Positions 63,175-64,000 of a stretch of 64,000 nucleotides of DNA are shown piece after piece. A program made the translations under genes and the position numbers. Source of the DNA: G965279355 sp965279355 (GTDB lineage: Bacteria > Pseudomonadota > Alphaproteobacteria > CACIAM-22H2). Location of the stretch: assembly GCA_965279355.1 (NCBI GenBank), contig OZ257155.1, positions 2,356,001-2,420,000 on the forward strand, written 5' to 3'. Positions within the stretch are counted from its first letter, which is position 1. Each line of letters opens with the position of its first letter. The notes beneath the pieces are model-generated. The model had not been told where the DNA came from and ran no database searches. It saw only the letters and a program-made list of their open reading frames with translations.

Positions 63175-64000
63175 ATGGCCCAACATGCCAACGACGCAGC
63201 ACTGAATGGCCAGCCGTTCAGCCGCTTTCTCGATCATGTGCCGATTGCCATTCTGGTGTCGCATGTCAGGGACGGCGAGTGGATCGCCTATGCCAATCCC
63301 GAATACGAGAAGCTGACCGGGCAGTCGGCGGTCGAGATCAAAGGCCAGCCGTGGAGCATCCTCGCCGCCGCGGAAAACGGCGCGGGAAGCGGCCGCAAGC
63401 TGGGCGAGGCCGTGGTGGAATCGAACGACCGTGTCGGCACGTTCCGTCTCGACACAAGAAACCCGGAGCCGGCGATTGTCGAGGTCTATTCCAATCTCAT
63501 CGAGGATGACGACGGAATACCCGCCTTCCGCCTGGTCGCCCTGCTGGAATCCGCGGAACTCGAAGAAACGCGCCGCCAAGCGTACGAACAGCGCATCCGC
63601 GACAAGGAAACGCTGCTCCTGGAAATCCAGCATCGCGTCAAAAACAATCTGCAGATGATCACGGCGCTGATCCGCATCGAAACACGCAACGCAAAAGGAC
63701 TGATGGACACCGAGCCCTTCGAGCGGCTGGCCGGGCGCGTGGATTCGCTGGCGATCGTTTACAAGCTGATGTCGGATAACGGATCGGGTGGCGGGGAAAT
63801 CGATCTTGGGATTTATCTGAGCGAGATCGTTTCGGCGGTGATGCACGCGCATGCCGTCGAGGGCATCCATCTCGATCTCAAGGTCGACTCCTATCCGGTA
63901 TCGGTCAACGTCGCCATGCCGGCGGGGCTGGTGGTCAACGAGCTTCTGACCAATGCGATCAAGCATGCCTTCGTCGGCCGCAAGGGCGGCACGATCACGC
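63175..64000 (+). CDS. PAS-domain histidine kinase (HisKA_2 type), truncated by window edge
   Basis: The frame opens with ATG at 63175 (MAQHANDAALNGQPF), behind GAGGA, and stays open to the edge (275 codons visible). Residues ~15-125 form a PAS domain (DHVPIAILVSHVRDGEWI, NPEYEKLTGQ). The phospho-acceptor motif is LEIQHRVKNNLQMITALI (about residue 150), and the start of the ATPase N box (LVVNELLTNAIKHAF) is reached just before the window ends. It is the third gene of the signalling cluster; it may share the receiver protein upstream with the GAF kinase. Confidence 0.9.
   Translation, partial: MAQHANDAALNGQPFSRFLDHVPIAILVSHVRDGEWIAYANPEYEKLTGQSAVEIKGQPWSILAAAENGAGSGRKLGEAVVESNDRVGTFRLDTRNPEPAIVEVYSNLIEDDDGIPAFRLVALLESAELEETRRQAYEQRIRDKETLLLEIQHRVKNNLQMITALIRIETRNAKGLMDTEPFERLAGRVDSLAIVYKLMSDNGSGGGEIDLGIYLSEIVSAVMHAHAVEGIHLDLKVDSYPVSVNVAMPAGLVVNELLTNAIKHAFVGRKGGTIT

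Overview
The window is high-GC DNA from what looks like an alphaproteobacterium, most likely Hyphomicrobiales (a Bradyrhizobium, Xanthobacteraceae or Pseudolabrys type of soil bacterium). I infer this from HWE/HisKA_2-type histidine kinases, a DUF1194 protein, rhizobial-style palindromic intergenic repeats, tightly packed CoA-ester and aromatic catabolic operons, and a riboswitch-controlled thiC. No rRNA, tRNA, CRISPR array, phage or insertion-sequence gene was seen.

Left part (0.2-22.3 kb): a Nudix hydrolase and hspQ; a TPP riboswitch followed by thiC and a secreted hydrolase; a three-gene operon for a 2-oxoacid:acceptor oxidoreductase (GltD-like flavoprotein with ferredoxin domain, then KorA and KorB); a DUF1194 protein; a leftward operon of acyl-CoA ligase, enoyl-CoA hydratase and UbiD decarboxylase, divergent from a BTAD-PAS regulator; a His-rich COG0523 metallochaperone; and a rightward five-gene catabolic operon (TauD-type dioxygenase, FAH-family hydrolase, class III CoA transferase, enoyl-CoA hydratase, FMN hydroxyacid dehydrogenase).

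Centre (22.3-47.6 kb): the most striking region. Five leftward genes follow one another: a 4635-residue, Ser/Thr/Asp-rich protein built from about 84 copies of a ~52-residue repeat; a strong intrinsic terminator; a 2192-residue protein with two TPR-OGT (family 41 glycosyltransferase) modules and two FkbM-type methyltransferase domains; a type I secretion ABC transporter; its membrane fusion protein; and a PKMT-like methyltransferase with a regulatory domain. I read this as a dedicated system that may glycosylate and methylate a giant surface protein in the cytoplasm before type I export. The layout resembles S-layer loci such as rsaA-rsaDE, but with modification enzymes built in.

Right part (47.9-58.9 kb): a gene set resembling the protocatechuate/gallate 4,5-cleavage pathway. 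It holds two RraA/HMG-CHA-aldolase-family proteins, two almost identical LigJ-like hydratases about 7 kb apart, a LigB-type ring-cleavage dioxygenase with an altered metal site, a NitT/TauT-type ABC importer, a GntR/FCD regulator with a palindromic operator, and a Rieske oxygenase. A 22-nt inverted repeat bounds most of this block.

The right end carries a structured non-coding stretch, a secreted serine hydrolase, a Crp/Fnr regulator, and a signalling cluster (single-domain response regulator, GAF histidine kinase, and a PAS histidine kinase cut by the window edge).
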